The notes under the pieces were generated by a model. That model saw only the letters and a list, made by a program, of their open reading frames with translations. It was not told where the DNA came from and did no database searches. This document shows, one piece after another, positions 51,927-61,174 of a stretch of DNA of 64,000 nt (the first letter of the stretch is position 1; each line of letters opens with the position of its first letter). Location: assembly GCF_008710095.1 (NCBI RefSeq), contig NZ_VYKJ01000015.1:102159-166158 (forward strand), given 5' to 3'. The position numbers were made by a program, and so were the translations under genes. The stretch is from Affinibrenneria salicis. Lineage in GTDB: Bacteria > Pseudomonadota > Gammaproteobacteria > Enterobacterales > Enterobacteriaceae.

Positions 51927-52721
51927 TTGCAAAAGCTGAAACTACACGGCTTTAATAATCTGACTAAAAGCCTGAGTTTTTGTATTTACGATATCTGTTA
52001 CGCGAAAACTGCCGCGGATCGTGACGGCTATATCGCATATATCGACGAGCAGTATAATGCAAATCGTCTGACGGAGATCCTGAGCGAAACCTGCTCGATC
52101 ATTGGCGCGAATATTTTAAATATTGCCCGTCAGGACTATGAACCCCAGGGCGCGAGCGTCACCATACTGGTGAGCGAAGAACCGATAGACCCGCGCGACG
52201 TCGATAATTCCGAACATCCCGGTCCGCTGCCGGAGTCTGTGGTGGCGCATCTGGATAAAAGCCACATCTGCGTACACACCTATCCGGAAAGTCACCCCGG
52301 CGGCGGGTTGTGCACCTTCCGCGCCGATATTGAGGTGTCTACCTGCGGCGTGATTTCACCGCTCAAGGCGCTGAATTATCTGATCCATCAACTGGAATCC
52401 GATATTGTCACCATCGACTATCGCGTGCGCGGATTCACCCGCGATATTAATGGCGTCAAACACTTCATTGATCACCAGCTTAATTCGATCCAAAACTTCA
52501 TGTCCGAGGATATGAAGTCGCTTTACCATATGATGGATGTGAATGTATATCAGGAAAATATGTTCCATACCAAAATGCTGCTGAAGGATTTTGATCTGCA
52601 GCATTACCTGTTCAACGTCCGGCCGGATGAATTGGACGAGGCAGAGCGCAACCGTATTACCCATTTGCTGTATCACGAAATGCAGGAAATCTACTACGGC
52701 AGAAATATGCCGCGGCTGTAA
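51927..52721 (+). CDS. speD: S-adenosylmethionine decarboxylase proenzyme
   Basis: A 264-residue pyruvoyl-dependent enzyme that supplies decarboxylated AdoMet to SpeE. The processing site region [15 protein letters not shown] holds the serine from which the pyruvoyl group is made. Other pieces ([39 protein letters not shown]) match E. coli SpeD closely. The start is TTG 51927, with AAGGGGG before it, the rare start also known for E. coli speD. Confidence 0.96.
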   Translation: MQKLKLHGFNNLTKSLSFCIYDICYAKTAADRDGYIAYIDEQYNANRLTEILSETCSIIGANILNIARQDYEPQGASVTILVSEEPIDPRDVDNSEHPGPLPESVVAHLDKSHICVHTYPESHPGGGLCTFRADIEVSTCGVISPLKALNYLIHQLESDIVTIDYRVRGFTRDINGVKHFIDHQLNSIQNFMSEDMKSLYHMMDVNVYQENMFHTKMLLKDFDLQHYLFNVRPDELDEAERNRITHLLYHEMQEIYYGRNMPRL

Positions 52722-52778
52722 AATAAGGAACGGCTTGCGAGCTCGCGTTAGCGGCGACCGGCGCCCGCGCCACCGGTT

Positions 52779-53144
52779 TCAGCGCGGCAGGGCGTGGTAA
52801 CGGTCAATATCCGCCTGCCATTGCCGCCTGAGCTGTTCGGCGTTTTCCACGCTGTTGCAACTGGCGGGGTAGTCTTTCCCCGCCAGACTCAGTTCCTGCA
52901 GTTTATCGTGCCGGCACATGGCTTGCTGTCCGGCGACGTATCCGCGTTGGTAGGCGGGGCGGTCAATACTCACATCGCCAAACCATTCGGCCAGCGTTTC
53001 GTTATCTTTGATCGCCAGACCGGCGCTGGCATCCTGAAAACCGGCCCGATACCAGAACGATGGTTGTCGATCGGGAACCGACGTCGACGAATTCCGGCAA
53101 CCGGTCAGCAGAAGAATTACAGCTAACAGATAACTGTATTTCAT
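52779..53144 (-). CDS. yfiL: DUF2799 family lipoprotein, YfiL-like
   Basis: A 121-residue lipoprotein with signal and lipobox LLLTGC (lipidated Cys16), then FWYRAGFQDASAGLAIKDNETLAEWFGD and YQRGYVAGQQAMCR with spaced cysteines, ending YPASCNSVENAEQL. E. coli YfiL, encoded beside aroF, has the same layout, length and this acidic core. Its function is unknown. yfiRNB, which lie between it and rplS in E. coli, are absent. Confidence 0.8.
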   Translation of the reverse strand: MKYSYLLAVILLLTGCRNSSTSVPDRQPSFWYRAGFQDASAGLAIKDNETLAEWFGDVSIDRPAYQRGYVAGQQAMCRHDKLQELSLAGKDYPASCNSVENAEQLRRQWQADIDRYHALPR

Positions 53145-53197
53145 GTGAAAACTCTCATATTGACGACGGTGGCCTCCATCATAGGGTAGTCGGACAA

Positions 53198-53914
53198 TTA
53201 TGCGATACCCAATTTTTCTTTCAACGACTTAAGATAGCGCCGGCTGACGGGAATGCGTTTGCCGCTGCGCGTTACCACTTCCGCCGCGCCGTTCTCCATC
53301 AGCTGTATCTCGCCCAGCAGATCGGTATTCACCATGTACTGGCGATGGCAGCGAACAAAACCGGTTTTTTCCTCCAGCGTTTTCAGAGAAAGTTGGGTAT
53401 AACCCGACTGGCTGACACCGACGACGTGTACGCCGCTCAGTTCCGAGCAGAAATATTCCACCTCTTCAACCTTGAGCAGAAAAATACGGTTATGCCCGTG
53501 ACAGGGGATATGCCTGATAACCGGGTCGCTTATTGACTGTATGTTTTTGTTTACACTCTGACGGCGACGCAGACGATCCAGTGTTTTGGTCAGTCGCTGA
53601 GAATCCAGCGGTTTTAGTAAATAATCGAACGCGTGTTCTTCGAAGGCCCGGATGGCATATTCGTCATAGGCGGTGACAAAGACTACCTGCGGCATGTTGT
53701 CCGGATCCAGCATGGCAAGCATTTCCAGTCCATTGACCTTTGGCATTTGAATATCAAGAAAGATTACGTCCGGCTGAAGCCGGTGAATGGCCGGTATCGC
53801 CTCAAGCGCATTGCCGCATTGCGCCACAATCGCAATATCCTGTTCATTTTCCAGCAGTAATGATAGTTCTTCCCGTGCGGGCTGTTCGTCGTCGATTATG
53901 ATTGCTTTTAACAT
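53198..53914 (-). CDS. btsR: LytTR-type response regulator, BtsR (YehT)-like
   Basis: A 238-residue regulator. The receiver domain has IIDDEQPAREELSLLL and DVIFLDIQMPKVNG with the phospho-acceptor, and FVTAYDEYAIRAFEEHAFDYLLKPLD. The C-terminal LytTR domain (FVRCHRQYMVNTDLL; IPVSRRYLKSLKEKLG) binds DNA. It matches E. coli BtsR, which responds to pyruvate together with the kinase BtsS. No btsS gene is next to it. Two ATGs (53917, 53914); the site GGGGGAG favours the second. Confidence 0.85.
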   Translation of the reverse strand: MLKAIIIDDEQPAREELSLLLENEQDIAIVAQCGNALEAIPAIHRLQPDVIFLDIQMPKVNGLEMLAMLDPDNMPQVVFVTAYDEYAIRAFEEHAFDYLLKPLDSQRLTKTLDRLRRRQSVNKNIQSISDPVIRHIPCHGHNRIFLLKVEEVEYFCSELSGVHVVGVSQSGYTQLSLKTLEEKTGFVRCHRQYMVNTDLLGEIQLMENGAAEVVTRSGKRIPVSRRYLKSLKEKLGIA

Positions 53915-54026
53915 CATGCTCCCCCGTTTACGCCATCTTATCATTTTCCCTGAAGTGGCCCACCGTCGCCATTTTTGAAGTGAGATCTGGTTCAGGTTTG
54001 TACTGAAACCGGATGAAAAATGCGAT

Positions 54027-54066
54027 GGTAATTTTTTCTTTACAGTGATGGATTGAAATATTTACG
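54027..54066 (+). promoter_or_regulatory. Putative TyrR boxes upstream of aroF
   Basis: Two 18-base sites fit the TyrR box TGTAAA-N6-TTTACA loosely: GGTAAT-N6-TTTACA (54027-54044) and TGGATT-N6-TTTACG (54049-54066), 5 bases apart. E. coli aroF-tyrA is repressed through boxes placed here. Each half-site is degenerate, so this is moderate evidence. Confidence 0.5.
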
Positions 54067-54140
54067 GTTGATGGTATGGTGTCAGACATCGCGTGAGAAC
54101 ACGCTGAACCGAATACGCTAAAACAGGAATTGTAACCATC

Positions 54141-55220
54141 ATGATTATGCAAAAAGACTCGCTCAATAACGTCCATATCAGTGCGGAAGACGTTCTGATT
54201 ACCCCGGAAGAGCTGAAAGCCAAATTTCCGCTGAGCGAGACCGACCAGCAGGCTATCTCTCAGGCGCGAAAAACCATCTCCGATATTATCCATGGCCGCG
54301 ATCGCCGCATGCTGGTGGTATGCGGTCCGTGCTCTATTCACGATCCGGACGCCGCGCTGGACTATGCCCGTCGTTTACAGGCGCTTTCCGCCGAACTGAG
54401 CGACCGTCTGTTTATTGTCATGCGCGTCTACTTTGAAAAACCGAGAACAACGGTCGGCTGGAAGGGGCTGATTAACGACCCGTACATGGATGGTTCTTTC
54501 GATGTCGAAGCGGGGCTGCATATTGCTCGTCGTCTGCTGCTTGATTTGGTTGGCATGGGCATGCCGCTGGCTACCGAAGCGCTGGATCCTAATAACCCTC
54601 AGTATCTCGGCGATCTGTTCAGCTGGTCGGCCATAGGCGCGCGTACCACGGAATCCCAGACGCACCGCGAAATGGCCTCGGGTCTGTCAATGCCGGTCGG
54701 GTTCAAAAACGGGACGGACGGCAGTCTGGGAACGGCGATCAATGCCATGCGCGCGGCGTCGATGGCTCACCGCTTTGTCGGCATCAACCAGTCCGGCCAG
54801 GTCTGCCTGCTGCAGACGCACGGTAACCCGGACGGGCATGTGATTTTGCGCGGCGGGAAAATGCCTAATTATCACGCGGAAGACGTCGCCGAGTGTGAGA
54901 AACAGATGCAGGATGCAGGACTGAAGCCGGCCTTAATGATAGATTGTAGCCATGGTAACTCAAATAAAGATTACCGCCGCCAGCCAGCCGTGGTGGAATC
55001 GGTGATTGAACAGATTAAAGCAGGAAACCGCTCGATTATTGGTCTGATGCTGGAAAGCCATATTCATGAAGGCAGCCAGTCGTCGGAGCAGCCGCGGGAT
55101 CAGATGCGCTATGGCGTATCCGTTACGGATGCCTGCATTAACTGGGAAAATACGGATGCGCTGCTGCGTTCCGTCCACCGCGAGCTTGGTGCCGAACGAG
55201 TCAAGCATTCAGGAGAATAG
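54141..55220 (+). CDS. aroF: 3-deoxy-7-phosphoheptulonate synthase, tyrosine-sensitive
   Basis: A 359-residue DAHP synthase, the entry to aromatic synthesis. Conserved segments are GRDRRMLVVCGPCSIHDPDAAL, RVYFEKPRTTVGWKGL, EALDPNNPQYLGDLFSWSAIGA and MIDCSHGNSNKDYRRQ with metal ligands. The isozyme is named by adjacency to tyrA in one operon and similarity to E. coli AroF. ATG 54141 or 54147 may start translation; E. coli uses the second position. Confidence 0.95.
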   Translation: MIMQKDSLNNVHISAEDVLITPEELKAKFPLSETDQQAISQARKTISDIIHGRDRRMLVVCGPCSIHDPDAALDYARRLQALSAELSDRLFIVMRVYFEKPRTTVGWKGLINDPYMDGSFDVEAGLHIARRLLLDLVGMGMPLATEALDPNNPQYLGDLFSWSAIGARTTESQTHREMASGLSMPVGFKNGTDGSLGTAINAMRAASMAHRFVGINQSGQVCLLQTHGNPDGHVILRGGKMPNYHAEDVAECEKQMQDAGLKPALMIDCSHGNSNKDYRRQPAVVESVIEQIKAGNRSIIGLMLESHIHEGSQSSEQPRDQMRYGVSVTDACINWENTDALLRSVHRELGAERVKHSGE

Positions 55221-55226
55221 AGGAAG

Positions 55227-56348
55227 ATGGTAGCTGAACTGACCGCATTACGTGATCAGATCGATCAGGTGGATAAAGAGCTGCTGGCGCTGTTAGCGCG
55301 CCGGCTGCAATTAGTCGCGGAAGTCGGCGAAGTAAAAAGTCATTATGGCGTGCCTATTTACGCCCCGGAGCGGGAAACTGAAATGCTGGCTTCGCGGCGT
55401 AAAGAGGCGGAAGCGCTCGGCGTTCCGGCCGATTTGATCGAAGATGTATTGCGCCGCGTGATGCGAGAGTCGTACTCCAGCGAAAATGATAAAGGGTTTA
55501 AAACCCTGTGTCCGCAGTTGCGTCCGGTGGTGATCATCGGGGGGCGGGGGCAGATGGGGCGCCTGTTCGACAAAATGCTGACGCTGTCCGGCTATCAGGT
55601 TCGGGTGCTGGAGCAGGAAGACTGGCCGCAGGCGGAAAGTTTGCTGGCGGATGCGGGCATGGTGATTGTCAGCGTCCCCATTCATCTGACGGAAGAGGTT
55701 ATCGCCCGTCTTCCCCGACTGCCGGCCGACTGTATTCTGGTGGATCTGGCCTCGGTGAAAAACCGACCGCTGCAGGCGATGCTCGCCGCGCATCGCGGGC
55801 CCGTGCTGGGGCTGCATCCGATGTTCGGTCCGGACAGCGGCAGTCTGGCGAAACAAGTGGTTGTTTACTGCGACGGACGCCAGCCTGAAGCCTATCAATG
55901 GCTGCTGGAACAGATTCAGGTGTGGGGCGCGCGTCTGCACCGCATCAGCGCGGTCGAACACGATCAGAACATGGCGTTTATCCAGGCGTTGCGTCATTTC
56001 GCCACGTTTGCCTATGGTTTGCATCTGGCGGAAGAGAATGTGCAACTGGAGCAGTTGCTGGCCTTGTCTTCCCCCATTTACCGGCTGGAACTGGCGATGG
56101 TCGGCCGGCTGTTCGCTCAGGATCCTCAACTGTATGCCGATATTATTATGTCGTCGGAAAGCAACCTGGCGCTGATCAAACGTTACTATCAGCGTTTCGG
56201 CGAGGCGATAAAACTGCTCGAAACCGGTGATAAAGCGGCGTTTATCAATAGCTTTAGAAAGGTTGAACACTGGTTTGGCGATTACGCCGCCCGTTTTCAG
56301 GCGGAAAGCCGTACGCTGTTGCGGCAGGCGAACGATATTCGCCAGTAG
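55227..56348 (+). CDS. tyrA: Bifunctional chorismate mutase / prephenate dehydrogenase
   Basis: A 373-residue fusion. Residues about 1-90 form the AroQ chorismate mutase ([34 protein letters not shown]), then the NAD-dependent prephenate dehydrogenase with [16 protein letters not shown] and [16 protein letters not shown]. It makes 4-hydroxyphenylpyruvate for tyrosine. The ATG lies 6 bases after aroF in one operon. It equals E. coli TyrA in length. Confidence 0.97.
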   Translation: MVAELTALRDQIDQVDKELLALLARRLQLVAEVGEVKSHYGVPIYAPERETEMLASRRKEAEALGVPADLIEDVLRRVMRESYSSENDKGFKTLCPQLRPVVIIGGRGQMGRLFDKMLTLSGYQVRVLEQEDWPQAESLLADAGMVIVSVPIHLTEEVIARLPRLPADCILVDLASVKNRPLQAMLAAHRGPVLGLHPMFGPDSGSLAKQVVVYCDGRQPEAYQWLLEQIQVWGARLHRISAVEHDQNMAFIQALRHFATFAYGLHLAEENVQLEQLLALSSPIYRLELAMVGRLFAQDPQLYADIIMSSESNLALIKRYYQRFGEAIKLLETGDKAAFINSFRKVEHWFGDYAARFQAESRTLLRQANDIRQ

Positions 56349-56358
56349 CGCTACATCT

Positions 56359-56389
56359 ATCGGGCGCCGGTTATCGGCCGGCGCCCGAT
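56359..56389. terminator. Bidirectional hairpin between tyrA and pheA
   Basis: ATCGGGCGCCGG pairs with CCGGCGCCCGAT. It lies between the convergent tyrA and pheA genes. There is no long T-run on either side. Confidence 0.6.
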
Positions 56390-56392
56390 GCA

Positions 56393-57550
56393 TTAGCCTG
56401 GTTGTACCGGCACGATATTCTCACTTGGATAGCATCCCAGCACTTTTAGCGAACGGGCGATTGGCGTTAGCTGGCGTAACGCGGCCTGCATCGCTTCGCT
56501 GCTTAAGTTTGCCTGCACGTCAATATAGAACATTTCTTCCCACGGGTTGCCATGGATCGGGCGTGATTCCAGTTTAGTCATGACGATGCCGTGTTCGCGC
56601 AGCACCAGCAATGCTTCCACCAGCGCGCCGGACTGCTGACCGGTTGCCATAATCAACGTGCTCTTCGCCGGCACTTGGCTGGAAACCTCGATCGTCTTGC
56701 GCGCCAGAACGATAAAGCGGGTGATGTTCTGCGCCTGATTGGCCAGATTATGCTCCAGCACCTGTAGCTGATATAACTCTCCGCCGGCTTCACTGCCCAG
56801 CGCCGCTACCTCGGGAGAACCGATTTCGGCCACTTTTTCCATCGCTGCGGCGGTACTTTCACAGTACTCGATTTTCCAGTTCGGGAAGCGGTTAATAAAC
56901 TGGCTGCACTGTTGGAACGGTTGCGGATGGCTGTAAACCGTTTTAATTTGGTTCAGGTCGCTCGGCGTTGCAACCAGCACGCAGTGATCGATAGGATTGC
57001 TCAGTTCGCCGACGATAAACAGACTGGTGTGCTGCAGCAAATCATAGACGTCGTTGATCGAGCCGGAACTGGTGTTTTCAATCGGCAGAACGGCGTAATC
57101 CGCCTGGCCGGTTTCAACCAGATTGAAAATATCGTGAAACTTGCGGCAACCGCATTCGATGAGCTGGTCGAAATGGCGCGCGGCGTACTGGCGCGCGGCC
57201 AGATGAGAATAGGAGCCTTTCGGGCCGAGAAAGGCGATGCGGGCGGAACGTTCCGTTGACTGATTAAGCTGCTGCTGCAGCAACGCCTGCTGGGTGAGCA
57301 CCGAGTCTTCGATAATCAGCTGGAACAGGCGCGTTACGTAATGGCCGTCCAGGTGGTATTGCTTGCCGGCTTCGGTGAGCTGTTCCAGCAGGGCGCGCTC
57401 ACGTTCTTTATCCCGGATCGGCCGGTGAGACAGCAGTTTGCTGCGCGCCACGTCCAGCGCCAGCTCACGCCGTTCCGCCAGCAGCGTCAGCAGTTTTAAA
57501 TCCAGCGCGCTAATCCGTTCACGCAGCGCCAGTAGTGGATTATCCGTCAT
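56393..57550 (-). CDS. pheA: Bifunctional chorismate mutase / prephenate dehydratase
   Basis: A 385-residue fusion. Residues about 1-90 form the chorismate mutase ([21 protein letters not shown]), then the prephenate dehydratase ([36 protein letters not shown]) and a C-terminal ACT domain ([37 protein letters not shown]). It makes phenylpyruvate and is feedback-inhibited by phenylalanine. It is preceded by a Phe-rich leader peptide and attenuator. Confidence 0.97.
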   Translation of the reverse strand: MTDNPLLALRERISALDLKLLTLLAERRELALDVARSKLLSHRPIRDKERERALLEQLTEAGKQYHLDGHYVTRLFQLIIEDSVLTQQALLQQQLNQSTERSARIAFLGPKGSYSHLAARQYAARHFDQLIECGCRKFHDIFNLVETGQADYAVLPIENTSSGSINDVYDLLQHTSLFIVGELSNPIDHCVLVATPSDLNQIKTVYSHPQPFQQCSQFINRFPNWKIEYCESTAAAMEKVAEIGSPEVAALGSEAGGELYQLQVLEHNLANQAQNITRFIVLARKTIEVSSQVPAKSTLIMATGQQSGALVEALLVLREHGIVMTKLESRPIHGNPWEEMFYIDVQANLSSEAMQAALRQLTPIARSLKVLGCYPSENIVPVQPG

Positions 57551-57581
57551 AGTTTGTACCCGTTTTGGCTATATTCTATAT

Positions 57582-57615
57582 AAAAAAAGCCTCCTGTGCG
57601 GCAGGAGGCTTTTTT
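57582..57615 (-). terminator. pheA attenuator terminator
   Basis: On the minus strand AGCCTCCTG and CAGGAGGCT form a strong stem with a T-run after it, 32 bases before pheA. An alternative pairing (CTTCGTATTCTC with GAGAATACGAAG) joins the leader-peptide region to the segment before the stem, which is the classical protector/antiterminator arrangement. Confidence 0.88.
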
Positions 57616-57659
57616 GTTCGTCTTCGTATTCTCTTTATCGCGACGAAACGCCTCCCCGC

Positions 57660-57707
57660 TCAGGGAAAGGTAAAGGAGAATACGAAGAAAAACGGTTTAC
57701 TTATCAT
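57660..57707 (-). CDS. pheL: pheA leader peptide
   Basis: A 15-residue peptide, MISKPFFFVFSFTFP, with seven or so phenylalanine-related codons (six Phe), ending in TGA at 57660-57662. E. coli PheL is [15 protein letters not shown]. Ribosome stalling at Phe codons when charged tRNA-Phe is scarce would prevent the downstream terminator. It is too short for usual gene finding, but the context leaves little doubt. Confidence 0.93.
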   Translation of the reverse strand: MISKPFFFVFSFTFP

Positions 57708-57778
57708 TAATGATTCAGACTGATTTAGCGTTCATGTGCGGTAAAGCTAAACGCTGCGCTCCCGTCCTGTCAATAAAA

Positions 57779-57799
57779 AAACGCGCCCGGAGGCGCGTT
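57779..57799 (-). terminator. Terminator after raiA
   Basis: AAACGCGCC pairs with GGCGCGTTT around a short loop, with an A-run to the left that reads as a T-run on the minus strand. It ends the raiA transcript. Confidence 0.88.
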
Positions 57800-57820
57800 T
57801 CGGCTAATCGAACGGGAATT

Positions 57821-58159
57821 TTACTCTTCCTGCTGTATTTGCAGATTCGCTTCTTTGACACAGTCTGCGGCGCGGCGCGCTTCGCTTTTATGCTGTACTT
57901 TGTTCAGCTGGCGTTCCAGCTTTGCGATTAGCTCGTTGATTGCGGCATACATGTCGTCGTGCTTGGCGCTGGCGACCAGAGGACCGTTCGGCGTACCGAT
58001 GGTGGCATCGGCGACAAAACCCTGTGGATCTTTCGAGAGAATAATGTGTGGGTTAATCAGATGGGCTTGCCACTTATCCAGTTTAGTAAGACGGTCTTCG
58101 ACATGCTGACGTATTGCGGCGGTGATTTCCATTTGCTTACTGGTAATATTGACTGTCAT
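57821..58159 (-). CDS. raiA: Ribosome-associated translation inhibitor RaiA (YfiA)
   Basis: A 112-residue protein of the HPF/RaiA family: [42 protein letters not shown] and [25 protein letters not shown]. It binds the 30S decoding site and blocks translation in the cold and stationary phase. It has the short RaiA tail, not the long dimerising domain. Order pheA-raiA-bamD matches E. coli. The 297-base upstream gap holds no gene that I recognise. Confidence 0.95.
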   Translation of the reverse strand: MTVNITSKQMEITAAIRQHVEDRLTKLDKWQAHLINPHIILSKDPQGFVADATIGTPNGPLVASAKHDDMYAAINELIAKLERQLNKVQHKSEARRAADCVKEANLQIQQEE

Positions 58160-58398
58160 ATAACTTACCTCTCTGCCTGTTCCGTCTTGGATAAATTCAG
58201 CATACCTCGTGTTGAGGCAAAAATCGTGATTTTAATCATCTTTTTTTCGCCTTCGGCGGGGGCCGCCGCGTTTTCTGTGAGGCGTGGTAAAGATGCGGGG
58301 GGAAGTGCTTGAGTCCGGCGGGGAAACTATGTAATTATCAATAAGATTGGTCGCAGTTAACTGGCTGCATCAAGCGCCATTTCTTGGTTTTTCATCCA

Positions 58399-58426
58399 TA
58401 AAAAACGGCAGCCGAAGCTACCGTTT
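58399..58426 (-). terminator. Terminator after bamD
   Basis: On the minus strand AAACGGTAGC and GCTGCCGTTT form an imperfect stem around TTCG, followed by a T-run. It lies about 30 bases after the bamD stop. Confidence 0.85.
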
Positions 58427-58456
58427 CTGTCCTGTCGACGAATCGCGCGATGTCTA

Positions 58457-59191
58457 TCAGGCCGGGTTCACGGCGATAATTTTGGCTACCTTATCGGCCT
58501 GTGCGGTGAGCTGCAACTCGCGGTAGGCATTTTCCATTAACGGCAATGCCTGGCGGGTGGCCTGGGTGTCGGGATAATCGCGCAGCATTTGCTCGACGCG
58601 ATTGACCACCGCGACATAGGCGCCACGTTTCGTGTAGTATTGCGCCACGGACAGCTCGTATTTAGCCAGGCGCTCTTTCAGGAACACCAGGCGCTTGCTG
58701 GCGTCGGTGGCATACTGGCTGCCGGGGTAACTTCTGACTAACTGGCTGAAGTCGCGAAAAGCGGTGCGCGCATACTGCGGATCGCGATCGGATCGATCGA
58801 CGCCGAAGAAACCCTGCAGCGCGCTGTCGTCCAGCGCCATCTGCGTCAGGCCGCGCATGTATAAGACATAATCAATGTTAGGATGTGTCGGATTCAGGCG
58901 CATAAAGCGGTCGATCGACGCCTGAGCCAGCGGAAGCTCCGCGGATTTATAATAGGCGTAAATCAAATCCAGCTGTACCTGCTGGGAATAGGGACCGAAT
59001 GGATAACGGTTATCCAGCGCTTCCAGCTGCGTAATCGCCGCTTTGAAATTACCGCTCTGTAATTGCTGCTGAGCAGTGGCATACAGTTCGGCGGGCGGAC
59101 GATCGGGAACGGTATCCCTGGAATTACTGGAGCAACCAGCCAGCGCCAGGCTCAACGTGGCTGCGGCCACCAGATATTTCATGCGCATCAT
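58457..59191 (-). CDS. bamD: Outer membrane assembly lipoprotein BamD
   Basis: A 244-residue lipoprotein with signal and lipobox LALAGC (lipidated Cys20), followed by five TPR repeats: [45 protein letters not shown] and so on. It is an essential part of the BAM complex that folds outer-membrane beta-barrels. Two tandem ATGs open the gene (59191, 59188). It is divergent from rluD. Confidence 0.96.
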   Translation of the reverse strand: MMRMKYLVAAATLSLALAGCSSNSRDTVPDRPPAELYATAQQQLQSGNFKAAITQLEALDNRYPFGPYSQQVQLDLIYAYYKSAELPLAQASIDRFMRLNPTHPNIDYVLYMRGLTQMALDDSALQGFFGVDRSDRDPQYARTAFRDFSQLVRSYPGSQYATDASKRLVFLKERLAKYELSVAQYYTKRGAYVAVVNRVEQMLRDYPDTQATRQALPLMENAYRELQLTAQADKVAKIIAVNPA

Positions 59192-59328
59192 GACGTTTTG
59201 ATTATCCTCAGAATGTTATTCCGGGAAGCTGTCCGTTAAGCTCCCGATTTAGACCAGCGACAATAGTACATTATTTTAAACGGCATCGCCGTGAAAACCC
59301 AACGTTAACGAAGAAGCTGCATACACTT

Positions 59329-60306
59329 ATGGCACAACAACTACAACTCACCGCAACGGTGGCCGAATCTCAACTCGGTCAACGTTTAGATCAGGCTTTG
59401 GCCGAATTGTTCCCTGATTATTCACGTTCGCGCATAAAAGAGTGGATCCTTGCACAGCGGGTGCAGGTCAACGGGAGCATTGCCGATAAGCCGAAAGAGC
59501 GCGTGCTGGGCGGCGAGCATGTGGTTATTGACGCGCAAATCGAGGAAGACGCGCGCTGGGAAGCGCAGGACATTGAGCTCGATATTGTCTATGAAGATGA
59601 TGATATTCTGGTGATCAATAAGCCGCGCGACCTGGTGGTTCACCCCGGCGCCGGCAACCCGGACGGCACGGTGCTGAATGCGCTGCTGCACTACTACCCG
59701 CCGATCGCCGACGTGCCGCGCGCAGGGATTGTGCATCGGCTGGATAAAGATACCACCGGTTTGATGGTGGTGGCGAAAACGGTGCCGGCGCAGACCCGGC
59801 TGGTGGAAACGCTGCAGGCGCGGGAAATCACCCGCGAATACGAGGCGGTGGCGATTGGTACGATGACCGCCGGCGGCACCGTCGATGAGCCGATCTCCCG
59901 ACATGCGACCAAACGTACGCACATGGCGGTGCATCCGATGGGGAAACCCGCGGTGACGCATTATCGCATCATGGAGCATTTCCGTGCGCACACCCGCCTG
60001 CGGTTGCGGCTGGAAACCGGCCGCACCCACCAGATTCGTGTCCATATGGCGCATATCAACCATCCGCTGGTGGGCGACCCGCTGTATGGCGGTCGTCCTC
60101 GTCTGCCTAAAGGGGCGTCGGACGAGTTTATCGCCGTGCTGCGCGGTTTCGATCGTCAGGCATTGCATGCGACTATGTTGCGCCTTTATCATCCGATCAG
60201 CGGTGTTCAGATGGAGTGGCATGCGCCGATCCCGCAGGACATGGTAACCCTGGTTAACGCCCTGAAAGCCGATACCGAAGCGTTTAGCGATCAGATGGAC
60301 TGGTGA
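59329..60306 (+). CDS. rluD: 23S rRNA pseudouridine(1911/1915/1917) synthase
   Basis: A 325-residue enzyme with an N-terminal S4 domain (RLDQALAELFPDYSRSRIKEWI) and the catalytic region IVHRLDKDTTGLMVVAKT, whose aspartate is essential. It makes the three pseudouridines in helix 69. It forms an operon with yfiH, 4 bases away. Order bamD-rluD-yfiH-clpB matches E. coli. Confidence 0.97.
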   Translation: MAQQLQLTATVAESQLGQRLDQALAELFPDYSRSRIKEWILAQRVQVNGSIADKPKERVLGGEHVVIDAQIEEDARWEAQDIELDIVYEDDDILVINKPRDLVVHPGAGNPDGTVLNALLHYYPPIADVPRAGIVHRLDKDTTGLMVVAKTVPAQTRLVETLQAREITREYEAVAIGTMTAGGTVDEPISRHATKRTHMAVHPMGKPAVTHYRIMEHFRAHTRLRLRLETGRTHQIRVHMAHINHPLVGDPLYGGRPRLPKGASDEFIAVLRGFDRQALHATMLRLYHPISGVQMEWHAPIPQDMVTLVNALKADTEAFSDQMDW

Positions 60307-60310
60307 CTGT

Positions 60311-61039
60311 ATGATGCTGCTTTATCCTGACTGGCCAATGCCGAAAACGGTGGGGGCGTGCGGCACGACCCGCAACGGCGGACTCAGTCTGGCGCCCTAT
60401 GCGTCGCTCAATCTGGGCAACCATGTCGGCGATAACGCCGACACCGTGCTGGCTAACCGGCTGCGCCTGAGCGCCGGCGCCGGGCTGCCCGCGCAGCCTG
60501 TCTGGCTTAACCAGGTGCACGGTACCCACGTGGCGCGACTGCCGCTCGGTCAGGATGACGGCGTAACGGCCGACGCCGCCTACACCAACCAGGCCGGCAC
60601 GGTGTGTGCGGTGATGACCGCGGATTGCCTGCCGGTGCTGTTTTGTTCCATCGCCGGCGATGAGGTCGCCGCGGCGCATGCCGGCTGGCGCGGTTTGTGC
60701 GCCGGGGTGCTGGAGGCGACTCTGAGCCACTTTCAGGCGCCCGCCGATCGGATTATGGCCTGGCTCGGTCCGGCGATTGGCCCGCAGCAATTTGAAGTCG
60801 GCGCGGAGGTGCGCGAGGCGTTTATCACCAGCGATCCCCGCTCTGCCCAGGCATTTCTCCCTCACGGCGAACGTTTTCTTGCCGATATCTATCAATTAGC
60901 CCGCCTGCGGCTGCAGACGGTCGGTGTACAAAAAATATACGGCGGTCAGCACTGCACGGTAAGCGAAGCGCAGAAATTTTTCTCTTATCGACGCGATGGC
61001 GTGACGGGACGTATGGCAAGTTTAATCTGGCTGATATAA
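60311..61039 (+). CDS. pgeF: Peptidoglycan editing factor PgeF (YfiH), laccase-domain protein
   Basis: A 242-residue protein of the DUF152/YfiH family. Conserved segments are VWLNQVHGTHVARL, ADCLPVLFCSIAGDEVAAAHAGWRGL, and WLGPAIGPQQFEVG, with histidine and cysteine metal ligands. In E. coli it acts on UDP-MurNAc-L-Ser precursors to keep L-Ala in the stem; in other bacteria members act on nucleosides. The start ATG overlaps closely with rluD (4-base gap). Exact activity here is by homology. Confidence 0.92.
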   Translation: MMLLYPDWPMPKTVGACGTTRNGGLSLAPYASLNLGNHVGDNADTVLANRLRLSAGAGLPAQPVWLNQVHGTHVARLPLGQDDGVTADAAYTNQAGTVCAVMTADCLPVLFCSIAGDEVAAAHAGWRGLCAGVLEATLSHFQAPADRIMAWLGPAIGPQQFEVGAEVREAFITSDPRSAQAFLPHGERFLADIYQLARLRLQTVGVQKIYGGQHCTVSEAQKFFSYRRDGVTGRMASLIWLI

Positions 61040-61103
61040 CCTATTGAATTAAGGCGGTCCATGTCGTGTAACATTTTACTTCCACTATAACTGGCAAAAT
61101 AAC

Positions 61104-61133
61104 CTTGAATTTTTTGGGGGATGACCTCATTTA
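61104..61133 (+). promoter_or_regulatory. Sigma-32 heat-shock promoter of clpB
   Basis: CTTGAAT (61104-61110) and CCTCATTTA (61125-61133) are 14 bases apart, fitting the sigma-32 consensus CTTGAAA-N13-15-CCCCATNT. It lies about 40 bases before the clpB start. Confidence 0.8.
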
Positions 61134-61174
61134 ATCTCCAGTAGCAATTTTGAACAGTATATATGGGAGGAGTT

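Noticed and set aside
54687..54875. Antisense frames in aroF and tyrA
   Set aside because: Shadow frames of well-conserved enzymes; no independent signals.
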